A DNA stretch of 64,000 nucleotides from Leptotrichia hongkongensis (GCF_007990635.1 NZ_AP019846.1:1984001-2048000); one strand, 5' to 3'; positions 1-14,016 are shown, counted from the first letter of the stretch. Numbers and translations are program-made. Notes: generated by a model from the sequence alone, not told the origin.

Positions 1-404
1 GTAAATTTTCTAAATAACACTAATAGTATATTTATAACAAATCCTATAAGAAGTGCCATCATAACAGCCGCTGCCAAATTAGATTTAGATGAATCCTGTT
101 CAATAATATTTTTTATTGCTTCATCCACAGCCTGTAATCCAAAGTAGGGATCTATAACGGCCGCATTTAATTCAAATTTAGTCTTTAATGCCGCTAGTAT
201 TGGTCTAAACGTTGTTACTAGCCCTCCTGCACCGACATTCAATATCATGTATCCTACAGTTGCCTTAATAAACCCTCCAACTGCCTCGTATATTTTTTTA
301 CCTAAGAACAAATATCCAACAAAAACCAGTAAACCTACAAAAAATTCTGGCTTAGTTAAAATATTTTGTCCAAACCATGTTCCAATTGCCATTAATAAAT
401 TCAT
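1..404 (-). CDS. ulaA: PTS ascorbate transporter subunit IIC (UlaA), N-terminal part
   Basis: Partial gene whose 3' part lies beyond the left edge. The ATG at 404 is preceded by an AAGGAG ribosome site. The visible 134 residues are hydrophobic and follow the UlaA/SgaT pattern: a TM segment with GYLFLGKK, then a glycine-rich helix GYMILNVGAGGLVTTFRP, then an extramembrane stretch and another TM segment. UlaA is the membrane channel of the L-ascorbate phosphotransferase system, which imports vitamin C and releases L-ascorbate 6-phosphate in the cytoplasm. It follows ulaG by about 70 bases on the same strand, so the two are probably one operon driven from the ulaG promoter. The soluble IIA and IIB components would be expected further left and cannot be seen. 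Confidence 0.87.
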   Translation of the reverse strand, partial: MNLLMAIGTWFGQNILTKPEFFVGLLVFVGYLFLGKKIYEAVGGFIKATVGYMILNVGAGGLVTTFRPILAALKTKFELNAAVIDPYFGLQAVDEAIKNIIEQDSSKSNLAAAVMMALLIGFVINILLVLFRKF

Positions 405-475
405 GATTTTTCTCCTTTATATATTTTTTTAATAATTTCATTTTATCCAAATATTTTTCCATATATTTAATTTTC

Positions 476-1537
476 CTACAAGAATGATTTGAATGGCAAA
501 TCAGGTTCTATTGTAAATGCGTCTTCAAATCCTCTTCTGTACATATATTCCATATCATCTTTGTTATCAGGGAATACAAATTTCCCTCCAGGCTGCCATA
601 TATATGGCTTAAATTCATACTTCATTCTGTCTTTTCTATAATTCCACAATAATGTTATTTCTTTTGGATCTGCCATAAAGTTAGACCAAATATCGTGATG
701 AAGCGGTATAACAACTTGTGTTTTCAATTCTTCAGCTACTCTTAGCACATCTGAAGAAGTCAATTTATCTGTCATTCCTCTTGGATTGTCTCCATATCCT
801 ACAAATGCCACATCTACTTTATTTTCATCTCCATGTTTTACAAAATAGTTTGAATGGTGTGAATCTCCTGCATTGTAAATATTTCCACCTGTTGTTTCAA
901 CTAAATAGTTTACTGCCATTTCATCCATATCAGGCGGTAAATTTCCTTTTAATGTTACATCTTCAGCAACTGTTAAAAGCATAGTTCTGTCAAATGATTC
1001 CAATGCTTTTATTTTTGCATCTTTTATTGTAATTTCATCTCCTGGTTTTACTTGTACCAGTCTATCTTCAGGCACTCCCCATTTTCTCCAAATTTCAATA
1101 CATGTTTTTGGTCCTACGAATTTTGCTTCTGGACAATTTTTTACAACTGCCGCCGCAACATTTACATCTATATGGTCACTATGTGAATGTGTTGCAAGCA
1201 ATGCATCAAGACCTTCTATTGCAAAAGGATCTATTACGCACGGAGTAAGTCTCAAGTTTGGCTGTAAAGCTACACATCCGACTGCTCTTTGATGCTGATG
1301 CTTAGGTTTCATTAATTTATTTTTTTGACTTCTTTTACCTGTTGCTACCCAGATATCCATTGCAATATTTGCATTTCCTTCTGTTTTTATCCAAAGTCCC
1401 ATGTTTCCAAGCCACCACATTGCTACAGTTTTTGGTTTTACTACTGTTTCGGCTATTTCCTCATTTAACCAAGTTCCCCATTCAGGAAATGTTCCTAAAA
1501 TCCAAGATTCTCTTGTGATTTCATCTAATTTTGACAT
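476..1537 (-). CDS. ulaG: L-ascorbate-6-phosphate lactonase UlaG
   Basis: A 353-residue protein matching E. coli UlaG over its whole length, from the [16 protein letters not shown] start to the [13 protein letters not shown] end. It is a cytoplasmic metallo-beta-lactamase-fold enzyme that opens the lactone ring of L-ascorbate 6-phosphate to 3-keto-L-gulonate 6-phosphate. The metal motif is seen as [14 protein letters not shown] at about residues 112-125, with further histidines at GDSHHSNY and [11 protein letters not shown]. The start is supported by AGGAGG seven bases upstream. It is the first visible gene of the ula operon, directly behind a strong promoter, with ulaA downstream. Confidence 0.96.
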   Translation of the reverse strand: MSKLDEITRESWILGTFPEWGTWLNEEIAETVVKPKTVAMWWLGNMGLWIKTEGNANIAMDIWVATGKRSQKNKLMKPKHQHQRAVGCVALQPNLRLTPCVIDPFAIEGLDALLATHSHSDHIDVNVAAAVVKNCPEAKFVGPKTCIEIWRKWGVPEDRLVQVKPGDEITIKDAKIKALESFDRTMLLTVAEDVTLKGNLPPDMDEMAVNYLVETTGGNIYNAGDSHHSNYFVKHGDENKVDVAFVGYGDNPRGMTDKLTSSDVLRVAEELKTQVVIPLHHDIWSNFMADPKEITLLWNYRKDRMKYEFKPYIWQPGGKFVFPDNKDDMEYMYRRGFEDAFTIEPDLPFKSFL

Positions 1538-1596
1538 AATTGTCCCTCCTAAAAATGTTATTAAATTGTATATATCGTTTTCTTTTTGCTAACAAT

Positions 1597-1624
1597 AGTA
1601 TACCCCACTTTTTTTTAAAGTCAA
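1597..1624 (-). promoter_or_regulatory. Sigma-70-type promoter of the ula operon
   Basis: On the minus strand TTGACT (1619-1624) and TATACT (1597-1602) are separated by 16 bases, and the start codon of ulaG follows about 60 bases downstream. No UlaR-type operator was recognised. Confidence 0.65.
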
Positions 1625-1645
1625 TAATTTTTCAAAAAAATTTTT

Positions 1646-1676
1646 ATAAAAATAAAAGAGGCATAATCAGCCTCTT
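1646..1676 (-). terminator. Rho-independent terminator of rnr-smpB
   Basis: On the minus strand the perfect 7-bp stem AAGAGGC/GCCTCTT (1656-1676) with a 7-base loop is followed by TTTTATTTTT. It lies about 85 bases past the smpB stop codon. Confidence 0.85.
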
Positions 1677-1762
1677 CTAAAATGTTATTATTAAAACAAA
1701 TAATTTTTACTTTAATTTGTATATTATTGTCTATTTTTTATTTAAAAATATTTTATTCTCAT

Positions 1763-2212
1763 CTATCTTCCAAAATTCTTTTGAATTTTCTTCATATCCC
1801 TGTCAATGTCTTTCCTTTTCAGCGATTCCCTCTTATCATGCATCTTTTTACCTTTTGCCAGCCCTATTTCCATTTTTACAAGCCTTTGCTTTGTGTAAAC
1901 TGAAATTGGAACAATAGTGTATCCCTGTTCCTTAATTTTTTCGCTCCATTTCTTTATTTCACGTCTATTCAAAAGCAATTTTCTCACACGAGATTCTGCC
2001 ACATTATTAATATTTCCAAATTCATAAGGTGTAATATGCATGTTCATTACAAAAACTTCATCCCGTATAATTCTTATAAAACTTTCTTTTATGCTGACTT
2101 TTCCAGCCTTCACCGATTTTACTTCCGTTCCTACAAGTTCAATACCTGCTTCCAGCTTGTCTTCTATGAAATAATCGTGAAAAGCCTTTTTATTTCTAGC
2201 TAATACTGGCAT
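1763..2212 (-). CDS. smpB: SsrA-binding protein SmpB
   Basis: SmpB is the small RNA-binding protein that delivers tmRNA to stalled ribosomes in trans-translation. The 149-residue product carries the family core GTEVKSVKAGKVSIKESF, the RRE(I)KK motif and the basic C-terminal tail AKGKKMHDKRESLKRKDIDRD. The reading frame stays open five codons further upstream, but those codons contain the ribosome site itself (GGAGGG), so the ATG at 2212 (MPVLARNKK) is the true start. It directly follows rnr, separated by about 20 bases, and the two form an operon ending in the terminator at 1646-1676. RNase R and SmpB work together in degrading and rescuing non-stop messages. Confidence 0.96.
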   Translation of the reverse strand: MPVLARNKKAFHDYFIEDKLEAGIELVGTEVKSVKAGKVSIKESFIRIIRDEVFVMNMHITPYEFGNINNVAESRVRKLLLNRREIKKWSEKIKEQGYTIVPISVYTKQRLVKMEIGLAKGKKMHDKRESLKRKDIDRDMKKIQKNFGR

Positions 2213-2233
2213 TTTCCCTCCTTCCAATATTCT

Positions 2234-4510
2234 TTATTCCTCTTCAGCCTCCTCGATTTTTGCTCTTTCTTCCACATAAGGTATGACCTCAATTTCCATT
2301 TTTGTATAACTTGCACTTACAACACTTACTTTCATTGTGCTTCCCATAGTGTAGGACTCGTTATTTCTTTTATCTATGATTTTAAAGTTTTCCTCATCAT
2401 AAATAAAATTATCACGTGCTGTTGTAACATTGTAAACCACTTCTATGTGATTTTCTAGTTCCATAAATATCTTATTTTTATTCATCCCGCTAAGTCTAGC
2501 AATATAAACTTGTCCTATTTTATCTTGCATATACTCAATTAATTTTATTTTTACACTGTCTTCTTCCAGTTTATCCGCTATTCTTTCTGTTTTCGAAATA
2601 CTTGAGGCAATTGCTTCAAAATTAGACCCATATTTAGCCTTTTCCTTTTCATTCATAAATTTTTCAATTGAACGTCCAAGCATTCTGTGAACAATTAAGT
2701 CAGAATATCGACGTATCGGTGATGTAAAGTGCAAATAATATTTAGAAGCAAGACCAAAATGTCCAAGATTTTTGTTGGCATATCTTGCACGCTGCATTGC
2801 TCGTAAAATTAATTTGTGAATCAAATACCCTTCTGGCAATCCTGTCGTTCTTTCTATTATGTTCTGAAATTTGCCAGGATGTATTTCTTCCAGTCCTTTT
2901 AATGAATATCCAAATTTTATCAAAGTTTCATTTAATGCTTGAACTTTCGCCTTGTCAGGATCTTCGTGGACTCTGTAAATTGCTGGAATTTCTTCCCAGA
3001 AAAGTTTTTCCGCCACAGTTTCATTTGCAATAACCATAAAGTCTTCTATAATTCTTTCAGCTTCCCCTCTAGAACGCAATACAATGTCCTTTACGGCCTT
3101 ATTATCATCTAAGACTACCTTTATCTCAGGTAATTCAAAATCAATGCTCCCACGTCTCTTTTTGTTGTTTCTGATGATTTTAGATAATTCCAGCATATTT
3201 TTTAGCATTTCATCAATTTTTCTATATTTGTCATAAAGACCTTTATATTCTTCAGATTCTTCATTCTTTTCCAAAATTGTATTTACGTTTTCATAAGTCA
3301 TTCTGTATTTAGATTTTATAACCGATTTGTAAAAATCATTTCTTACAACTTTACCTTTTTTATCCAAATCCATTTCTACAGTAAAAGTTAGCTTATCCTC
3401 ATTCGGATTAAGTGAACATAAATTATTTGATAATTTTCTTGGCAACATAGGAATTACCCTGTCTACAAGATAAATTGAATTTCCACGCTTCAATGCTTCT
3501 GTATCAATCTCGGTATTTTCCCGTACATAGTAAGAAACATCGGCAATGCTTACAAAAAGTTTATACCCATCTTCTGTTTTTTCCACATAAACTGCATCAT
3601 CCAAATCTTTCGCATCAGAACCGTCGATTGTAATAATGTCAAGATGTCTCAAATCTTTTCGATTTTTTAGTTCTTCCGAAAAATCCTCATCAATTTTGTC
3701 CAGTTCCTGCAAGACTTCATTTGGAAATTTCTCCTCAATCCCTTCATTCAAAAGCAATGATGAAATTAGTGCCTCTGTATCCTTGGGACTTCCTAAAATA
3801 CTTATAATCTCTCCTTCAGGCTTTCTTTCCTCATCTCCCCAAAAGTCCACCTTTACAGCCACTAAATCTCCAGTTTTTGCACCTTTTATCAATTTTTTCG
3901 GAATATAAATATCCTTCGGAGAATTTCTTGGACGCACAAAGCCAAAACTTAAATTATGCTCAAAAACTCCAACTATAACATCTCGATTTCTTTTTACAAC
4001 TTTGTAAACTTCCCCTTCACGCTTCTTTCCATCTGAACTTTCCTTCAAAATACGTACCAGAACAGTATCTCCATTCATAGCCGTATTCAAATAAGCTCCA
4101 GGAATAAAGACGCTAGCCTCTCCATTAATATCAAGAAATCCGAAATTTCCATTAGAAATAGAAATTTCCCCTTTCACAAACCCTTCCTTCTCAGGCAAGG
4201 TATATCTTCCATTCCTTTTCAAATAAATATCTCCGCTTTCTTCCCATGCATTTAAAAGCTGCTTATACATTTTCCGTTTTTTCTGGCTCCATTCCAGCAG
4301 CTGTAATATTTCCTGAAAAGTAAACTCATATTCTGCTAGCACTTGTCGCAAATATTTTAATTCACGCTCTTCCTTAAGTTCCATTTTCCGAGTTTTTTCA
4401 TTTTCTTTTTTAATATTGTAATTTTTTCCACTAAATTTTTTTCCTTTATGAAAATTTTTATCGTTATTTTCAATATTTTTATGTTTTTCTTTCTTTTGTT
4501 TATTTCCCAT
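2234..4510 (-). CDS. rnr: Ribonuclease R (RNB-family 3'-5' exoribonuclease)
   Basis: A 758-residue processive 3'-5' exoribonuclease able to degrade structured RNA. The order is typical: a lysine-rich N-terminal extension (residues 1-45), a winged-helix region, cold-shock OB folds (about 110-250), the RNB catalytic domain with TIDGSDAKDLDDAVYV (about 292-307, the metal-binding aspartates), and a C-terminal S1 domain (about 660-745). The length is close to that of other RNase R proteins. It is co-transcribed with smpB, a common bacterial pairing because RNase R degrades tmRNA-tagged messages. The very basic N-terminus is longer than in many homologues and probably disordered. Confidence 0.95.
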   Translation of the reverse strand: MGNKQKKEKHKNIENNDKNFHKGKKFSGKNYNIKKENEKTRKMELKEERELKYLRQVLAEYEFTFQEILQLLEWSQKKRKMYKQLLNAWEESGDIYLKRNGRYTLPEKEGFVKGEISISNGNFGFLDINGEASVFIPGAYLNTAMNGDTVLVRILKESSDGKKREGEVYKVVKRNRDVIVGVFEHNLSFGFVRPRNSPKDIYIPKKLIKGAKTGDLVAVKVDFWGDEERKPEGEIISILGSPKDTEALISSLLLNEGIEEKFPNEVLQELDKIDEDFSEELKNRKDLRHLDIITIDGSDAKDLDDAVYVEKTEDGYKLFVSIADVSYYVRENTEIDTEALKRGNSIYLVDRVIPMLPRKLSNNLCSLNPNEDKLTFTVEMDLDKKGKVVRNDFYKSVIKSKYRMTYENVNTILEKNEESEEYKGLYDKYRKIDEMLKNMLELSKIIRNNKKRRGSIDFELPEIKVVLDDNKAVKDIVLRSRGEAERIIEDFMVIANETVAEKLFWEEIPAIYRVHEDPDKAKVQALNETLIKFGYSLKGLEEIHPGKFQNIIERTTGLPEGYLIHKLILRAMQRARYANKNLGHFGLASKYYLHFTSPIRRYSDLIVHRMLGRSIEKFMNEKEKAKYGSNFEAIASSISKTERIADKLEEDSVKIKLIEYMQDKIGQVYIARLSGMNKNKIFMELENHIEVVYNVTTARDNFIYDEENFKIIDKRNNESYTMGSTMKVSVVSASYTKMEIEVIPYVEERAKIEEAEEE

Positions 4511-4774
4511 ATTTTACCTCTATTTTATTCAATACATCAAATTATACTATTCTTCATTTAAATAACAGATACTTCATAAATTTTAAACTATATTATTTTA
4601 ACGAGTATTGAAACTTCTTATAATTAATATAATTCATATTTTTCAATGAAATTTAGTATTAGTCTAAATTATAAAATTCTAATAAAATATACTTATATAT
4701 TGAGAAAATAATAAATTTTCAGATATATTTTAAATCAATTTTTATTTTTTAGATTAAATTTGATTTTTTTAATT

Positions 4775-5350
4775 TTAGAGTTGATTTGCTATTATTGAAT
4801 TTCTAAATTTTATAATATTCGGATGAATAATTGAATCCTTTGAAAGTAAATATTTTAATTTTTCCTCAATTTCAAATTTTATTGCCTTATCTAAATCAGT
4901 TTTCGCAAGTTCTCTAGCTGTTTCTACACCTTCCCAGCTTCTCCCTTCTTCAATCGCATCTGAAAGATAGACAATCTTAGCAAGAGTACTCATATTTTCT
5001 TTCCCAATTGTATGATATTTTATTCCATCCAAAATCTCTTCATCATCAATTCCAAACAATTCGTAGTTTTGCCGTACAAACTCAGCTCCTGCAAATCCAT
5101 GAAGCACAGCTGTAGACTTCGACATCTTGTCCTCTACTTCAGGATATTTCCCCTTCGTCAAGTCAATCATAACTGACAAGTCAAAAAATTTTGCCACATC
5201 ATGAAGCCAAGCTGAAGCTGCAACTTTTTCCACATCTACATTATAAATTTTTGCAAGTTCCACAGCACATTTAGCAACTCTTTCCACATGATTGTATCTT
5301 TTTTCATCCAAATATTTTTTTACATTCTTCTTAATTACTTCTATATTCAT
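4775..5350 (-). CDS. yqeK: HD-domain Ap4A hydrolase YqeK-like
   Basis: A 191-residue HD-domain phosphohydrolase. The signature is AASAWLHDVAKFFDLS (about residues 45-60), with an upstream histidine in YNHVERVAKCA, a HGFAGAEFVR motif and a later IKYHTIGKENMS segment, all typical of YqeK. The characterised Gram-positive YqeK proteins split diadenosine tetraphosphate symmetrically to two ADP. In many bacteria yqeK sits with nadD, obgE or rsfS; here it stands alone, with AT-rich gaps on both sides. The start ATG at 5350 is preceded by GGGGAAGTGGT, a fair ribosome site. Confidence 0.88.
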   Translation of the reverse strand: MNIEVIKKNVKKYLDEKRYNHVERVAKCAVELAKIYNVDVEKVAASAWLHDVAKFFDLSVMIDLTKGKYPEVEDKMSKSTAVLHGFAGAEFVRQNYELFGIDDEEILDGIKYHTIGKENMSTLAKIVYLSDAIEEGRSWEGVETARELAKTDLDKAIKFEIEEKLKYLLSKDSIIHPNIIKFRNSIIANQL

Positions 5351-5750
5351 AATACCACTTCCCCTAATTTATAACTTCAAATATAGTAATTTCAGCTTAA
5401 ATCAAGAATAAAAGATTAGCTCATTCTACAGCCAATCTTTCACCTTTTACATATTTTTACTCTAATTTTTAAGTATAACCATAAATCAACATCTATTGAC
5501 ATTATTATACTACACTAGAAAGAAAAAAACAATAAATCTAAATAATCAAGAAAGCTTTATTATTTTTTATTAAAGCTATTCTTACTTTTTTAAAAAAAAC
5601 TATTATACTAAACTCGATAAAATAATAAATTCATAGAAAATTTTTCAAAAAAGAATAAAATCTAATATTTTAAAATGATTAAAATGTAATTTTTTTTAAT
5701 AGAAAATATACTAGTTGTATAATTTATTTCTACTATTCTTCACTAAAACT
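5351..5750. other. AT-rich intergenic stretch
   Basis: About 400 bases without a credible gene or RNA. The piece at 5603-5634 resembles the termini of the palindromic elements at 13455-13890 and 59931-60083 (TTATACTAAAC followed by an A/T-rich tail), and may be a decayed end. Nothing else is supported. Confidence 0.5.
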
Positions 5751-6545
5751 TTAAACAAGTTTTACAATATATTCTATTAATTCCTCAATTGTATGGAAAA
5801 ATATTCCATAATTTAATACTGGACGTTTTATTGCTAAAATTTTTACTCCACATTCCTGACATGCTTCAACTTTTTGAAGTTCTCCCCCAGTTTCACCGCT
5901 TTCTTTTGTTATAAGATAATCAATCTTAAAATCTTTTAACATCGCAATATTCATATTTTTAGAAAATGGTCCCTGCATTGCAATTATATTTTTAGGTAAA
6001 TATCCAAGCTCTTCAGCACTTTGTATTGAAGTTGTTGTTGGTAAAATTCTAACAAACAAATTATTCTTCTCTCTTATTTCCTTTATTTCTTCTAAAGTAT
6101 TAGATCCTAATGTACTTAATACATTTTTATTTTCCACTTTATTTAAAAACATAATTATTTCCTGTAAATTTTTGAACTTAAATACATTTTCACTTCCATA
6201 ATCAACCATTTTTCTTTCAAATCTTACATATTTTATCTCTTTTCCTTTTTCGGCTCTTTCATTCAAATAACTTACCATTGAAATAACAGTATTACTAATA
6301 TTTTGTGCATATGGATGGCTAGCATCAATAATTAAGTCAATCTTCTTTTCTAAAATCATGCTTTCAATCTGCAGTACATTCAATCTTTCTGAAAGTACAT
6401 GCACTTTTTCATTTTTAGCCACATCTTCAAGTAATTTTCCACCATACTCAGTAGCTGTACTCACAATAATTTCATCTTCCCGAACTTTCAAAACTTCATC
6501 TAAAATACTTCTGGAATCCTTTGTTCCACCAATTATCCAAATCAT
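5751..6545 (-). CDS. cobK: Precorrin-6A/cobalt-precorrin-6A reductase
   Basis: A 264-residue protein with the CobK/CbiJ pattern: N-terminal MIWIIGGTKDSRSIL nucleotide-binding start, DLIIDASHPYAQNIS (about residues 71-85), VRFERK, VLSTLGSNTLEEI, VRILPTT, and the C-terminal AMQGPFSKNMNIAML and DYLITKESGETGG motifs. It reduces precorrin-6A or cobalt-precorrin-6A with NAD(P)H in corrin-ring synthesis. It is alone here: no other cobalamin gene except possibly the divergent histidine phosphatase lies nearby, and no cobalamin riboswitch was recognised upstream. The main cob/cbi cluster, if present, must be elsewhere, so this may be an orphaned but intact pathway gene. Confidence 0.92.
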   Translation of the reverse strand: MIWIIGGTKDSRSILDEVLKVREDEIIVSTATEYGGKLLEDVAKNEKVHVLSERLNVLQIESMILEKKIDLIIDASHPYAQNISNTVISMVSYLNERAEKGKEIKYVRFERKMVDYGSENVFKFKNLQEIIMFLNKVENKNVLSTLGSNTLEEIKEIREKNNLFVRILPTTTSIQSAEELGYLPKNIIAMQGPFSKNMNIAMLKDFKIDYLITKESGETGGELQKVEACQECGVKILAIKRPVLNYGIFFHTIEELIEYIVKLV

Positions 6546-7551
6546 TTAATTTCCCTTTCCTAATCATTATAATTTTAGTATCTATCAAATACATTTGATT
6601 ATACTACTTTATTATTATACTAATAATTTTAACTTTTGCAAATATTATTTATAATTTATTCAATATATTTTTCTAATAAATTTACTAACCAAATAAAAAG
6701 TACGATGTTTTATAGCTATTTTTATCCTATTATTAAATAATATGTAATATAATTCAAAATTTATAAATCACTATTTAACATAGAAAATAATATTAAACAC
6801 TATAATACAAATCACACTATAAAATAAATAAAAAAAATAGATAAAACATTTAAAAAATAAACTTTACAATAAACAAAAAATCTGATATTCTATTCATTAT
6901 TAAGAAAAAAATTTACAATATTAATCAAATTTTTCAATAAATAAACTACTCTTAAGTTACAAAATTTGAAAATTATGATTTTCTAAAAATTCAATACTAA
7001 ACTTCACTTAAAACAAAAATAATAATAAAAAATTTTAAATCTAAACTAGATAATATACAATTGAAAATTTATAAAATAAACAAAAAATATCTTAGTTCTA
7101 TTTTAAAATAAAAATATACCTGTATAACTAATTTTATTAATTTAACATATTTTTCATTTCAAATTTCAATCAAGTTGGCATAATTACAAGAAAATCAAAA
7201 TATTTAATTAATATTATGTAATTGCAAATTCATGAAATATCTATTATTCTAAAATAAATTAGTATAAAATAAAAAATGACAGAAAGGAATACAAGGAGCT
7301 ATCTTATAAGATAAATGAAAATATCAAGTCATAAATTCTACATATTTTACTACATCTATAAAATCAATAAAATAATATCTATTGATTTTTAAAAATAAAC
7401 TTTTTTGGATAACTATATAAATTAAGAAATAAAATCAATACTATTTTCAATAGATTTCTCTACTCATAAAGAAAATATTACCAAACAAATAAGTATACAA
7501 CATTATGTTAATAAAATTTATTTTCATCTTATAAGATACCCTTATAAAAAT
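6546..7551. other. Long AT-rich intergenic region between divergent genes
   Basis: About 1 kb, extremely A/T-rich even for this genome, with stop codons in all frames. The only structure I can point to is a perfect 14-base palindrome TATCTTATAAGATA at 7300-7313, and the same 12-base core ATCTTATAAGAT at 7526-7537, 15 bases before the start codon of the downstream gene. No riboswitch, tRNA or decayed gene was recognised. Confidence 0.55.
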
Positions 7552-8178
7552 ATGGATAACAAATTAAAACTATATATTGTAAGACATGGGCAAACAGAAT
7601 GGAACGTATTAGAAAAATTTCAAGGACAATTAAATTCACCACTTACACCAGAAGGAATAAAAAAAATCGAAAAAACCGCATCAGAGCTTAAAAATATAAA
7701 ATTCGAAGCAGTTTATACTAGTGAACTAGGGAGAACAATTTCTACTGCTAAAATAATTTTACAAAATAATAATTTTGAAAAAATAAAAAATAAAAATGAA
7801 AAATTAACACTTTATAAACTGTCTGAATTAAATGAAATCAACTTTGGAGAATGGCAAGGAATGAATTTCAAAGAGATTTTTATAAAATACCCAGAAGAAG
7901 CTCATAATTACTTTTACGATGTAAAAAACTATACTGCTAAAAATATAAAAGGAGAAGAACTAAAAGATGGATTAGAACGTTTTTTAAAAGGTTTAAAAAA
8001 AATCAGTTCTAACCATGAATACGGAAATATTTTAATTGTAACACACGGAACAGTCTTAGAACTATTTTTTAATTATATTCAAAATAAAAAAGCTCATGAC
8101 TTAGACGAACGCAAGCTAATAGGTAATGGAGAATATAAAATTTTTACTTTAGAAAATGAAAAATACAAAATCCTTTAA
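7552..8178 (+). CDS. Histidine phosphatase family protein (phosphoglycerate mutase-like)
   Basis: A 208-residue member of the histidine phosphatase superfamily. The catalytic RHG motif is in LYIVRHGQTEWN (about residues 7-18), with VYTSELGRTISTAKI (second arginine), ELNEINFGEWQGM (acid and GxWxG region) and the second histidine in LIVTHGTVLELFF. These residues form the phospho-histidine pocket. The family includes phosphoglycerate mutases, broad phosphatases and the alpha-ribazole phosphatase CobC; the FGEWQG stretch and the divergent cobK are compatible with CobC, but this is weak. No Shine-Dalgarno sequence precedes the ATG; instead the palindrome at 7526-7537 lies there. Confidence 0.85.
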   Translation: MDNKLKLYIVRHGQTEWNVLEKFQGQLNSPLTPEGIKKIEKTASELKNIKFEAVYTSELGRTISTAKIILQNNNFEKIKNKNEKLTLYKLSELNEINFGEWQGMNFKEIFIKYPEEAHNYFYDVKNYTAKNIKGEELKDGLERFLKGLKKISSNHEYGNILIVTHGTVLELFFNYIQNKKAHDLDERKLIGNGEYKIFTLENEKYKIL

Positions 8179-8181
8179 TTG

Positions 8182-8284
8182 TACTCGAACCTATTTAAAA
8201 TTGAACTGATAGAAATTATATAATTTATGGTTTGAGTAAAATAGTCATAATTTTTGAGTTCTATTTTAAACTAGTTTTACTATA
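8182..8284 (+). repeat. 103-bp interspersed repeat, copy A
   Basis: One of four copies of exactly 103 bases in the window. It begins TACTCGAACC, contains GGTTTGAGTA about 50 bases in (a 10-bp inverted repeat with one wobble), then AATAGTCATA, and ends TTTTACTATA. It is almost identical to copy D at 30719-30821 and lies 3 bases after the preceding stop codon. Confidence 0.85.
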
Positions 8285-8326
8285 AATTCACTATAGTTTA
8301 CTTTTATGGAAGAGCTGTATAATGAA

Positions 8327-8358
8327 AAAAAGCAAAAAAACTTCCGAGGGAGGAAATT
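8327..8358 (-). terminator. Probable terminator of the rRNA-tRNA operon
   Basis: On the minus strand, about 25 bases past the tRNA, a short stem TTTCC/GGAAG closes a 6-base loop and is followed by TTTTTTTGCTTTTTTT. The stem is short but the T-tract is strong. Confidence 0.5.
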
Positions 8359-8382
8359 AGATGATAAGGGGTATAAAAAGAA

Positions 8383-8459
8383 TGGCGTCCCCGGTTGGAC
8401 TCGAACCAACAGTACTCTGATTAACAGTCAGATGCTCTAACCGGCTGAGCTACGGAGAC
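8383..8459 (-). tRNA. tRNA-Asn (GTT)
   Basis: Read on the minus strand it folds as a full cloverleaf of 77 bases: acceptor GTCTCCG with CGGGGAC, TA, D-arm GCTC..GAGC, anticodon arm CTGACTGTTAATCAG with anticodon GTT, T-arm GTTGG TTCGAGT CCAAC, discriminator G and an encoded CCA. It lies about 15 bases after the 5S gene and is probably co-transcribed with the rRNA operon. Confidence 0.96.
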
Positions 8460-8473
8460 GCAAAAGAAAAAAA

Positions 8474-8586
8474 GTTTGGCGGCTTCCTATTTTCCCGGGA
8501 CGAATCAAGTATCGTAGGCGCAGGCAGACTTAACTGCCGGGTTCAGAATGTGACCGGGTGTATCCCTGCCGCTATGATCGCCAAAC
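8474..8586 (-). rRNA. rrf: 5S ribosomal RNA
   Basis: The minus strand has the closing helix GTTTGGC/GCCAAAC at both ends, the loop A/B region CCGGTCACATTCTGAACCCG and the TAAGTCTGCC helix, all typical of 5S rRNA. The ends are set by the terminal helix and may be off by a few bases. Confidence 0.93.
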
Positions 8587-8639
8587 TTTTGAATATAGAT
8601 TGCATTGCCTAAGGCAATGGGAAATAAATAGCAGAAGCA

Positions 8640-11545
<2,906 letters not shown>

Positions 11546-11655
11546 CCAGAATAACTTTTTACTCCAGTTTAATTGTAATCTTTTACCTACTATTCATTTC
11601 CCATTGTCCTAGTATTGAACATAGACATAAGAAGAAGCTGTGCATGTTGCTCCTT

Positions 11656-13168
<1,513 letters not shown>

Positions 13169-13324
13169 ATATATTTCTCATATATTTTATTTCCACCTTA
13201 GTCTTGACGAGTTTCTTGCCTTCAAGGCAAGTGCTCTTGACTTTTATTTATATCTTACACATTGTTGCTTCTTCTATTCTTATCTTCTATTGTCCTGCGA
13301 TACTTTTTCGTATCGACAAGATAT

Positions 13325-13353
13325 ATATTATCATATCCCCTCCCCTTTGTCAA
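13325..13353 (-). promoter_or_regulatory. Promoter of the rRNA operon
   Basis: On the minus strand TTGACA (13348-13353) and TAATAT (13325-13330) are spaced by 17 bases, a near-consensus promoter. An AT-rich, A-tract-containing upstream stretch could act as an UP element. Just after the expected start site is the perfect hairpin CGATAC/GTATCG (13298-13315), the 5' end of the primary transcript. The palindrome CTTGCCTTCAAGGCAAG lies further down the leader (about 13215-13231). Confidence 0.85.
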
Positions 13354-13454
13354 CTACTTTTTTTCATTTTTTCAAAGTTTTTTTCATTTTTTTATTCGTA
13401 AACCATTTTTTAATCCTTAGAAAGAACCTTGGAATTACTATTTTATACTAATAC

Positions 13455-13890
13455 TAACCCTCGTTTAAAAATGGGAATAAATTTTTATAATAGTGTTGTT
13501 TAATAGCTAATTCATATCATTCGATTAAATTGTTTTTACTATATCTTGATTAATAATTATTTTTTTATATTACTATGTTTTTTCTTTTTATTTTCGTAGA
13601 ATTACTCGTTGCCATAAATCCTTATTTTGCAATAAAGGTTTATCCTAATAATTAAAATTGTAATAATATTATTACGTAATACCTATAACTTATCTACAAT
13701 ATTCTTCAGAATTGATAAAAACTTGCCATGTTTAGGTAGTTTTTCCCGTATAGAAAAACGCTCCGATGATTTATTCATAATAGACTTTATTAAAAAAACT
13801 AAAATTATATTTTAATTATTTAAAAATATTATGTTTATTCTCCTTATTTAGAAAAGTTTGTAATAATTTCGTTACTTAAAACGAGGGTTA
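13455..13890. repeat. 436-bp stretch bounded by 12-bp inverted repeats
   Basis: TAACCCTCGTTT at 13455-13466 and its exact complement AAACGAGGGTTA at 13879-13890 bracket AT-rich DNA with no reading frame. The right end (GTTACTTAAAACGAGGGTTA) resembles the inner arms of the palindrome at 59931-60083. It could be a decayed insertion sequence or a non-autonomous element upstream of the rRNA promoter. Confidence 0.5.
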
Positions 13891-13954
13891 ATATGATATG
13901 ATTTAAAATTTATAAATAACCTATTGCATATTATTACGGCTTTTATATAAAAAA

Positions 13955-14008
13955 TTGTGTATAAAAAAAGGAATTTTTCTAATCATGGTAATTAGAAAGA
14001 TCCCTTTT
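13955..14008 (-). terminator. Rho-independent terminator of apt
   Basis: On the minus strand a long imperfect stem, AAAGGGATCTTTCTAAT paired with ATTAGAAAAATTCCTTT around the loop TACCATG (13967-14007), is followed by a T-run. It begins 9 bases after the apt stop. Confidence 0.85.
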
Positions 14009-14016
14009 GAAGTTTA

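Noticed and set aside
247-432. 61-codon plus-strand frame
   Set aside because: It runs antisense to the start of ulaA, which has a ribosome site and family motifs.
6546-6900. Cobalamin riboswitch in front of cobK
   Set aside because: No conserved B12-box sequence or G/C-containing helix was found in this AT-only leader.
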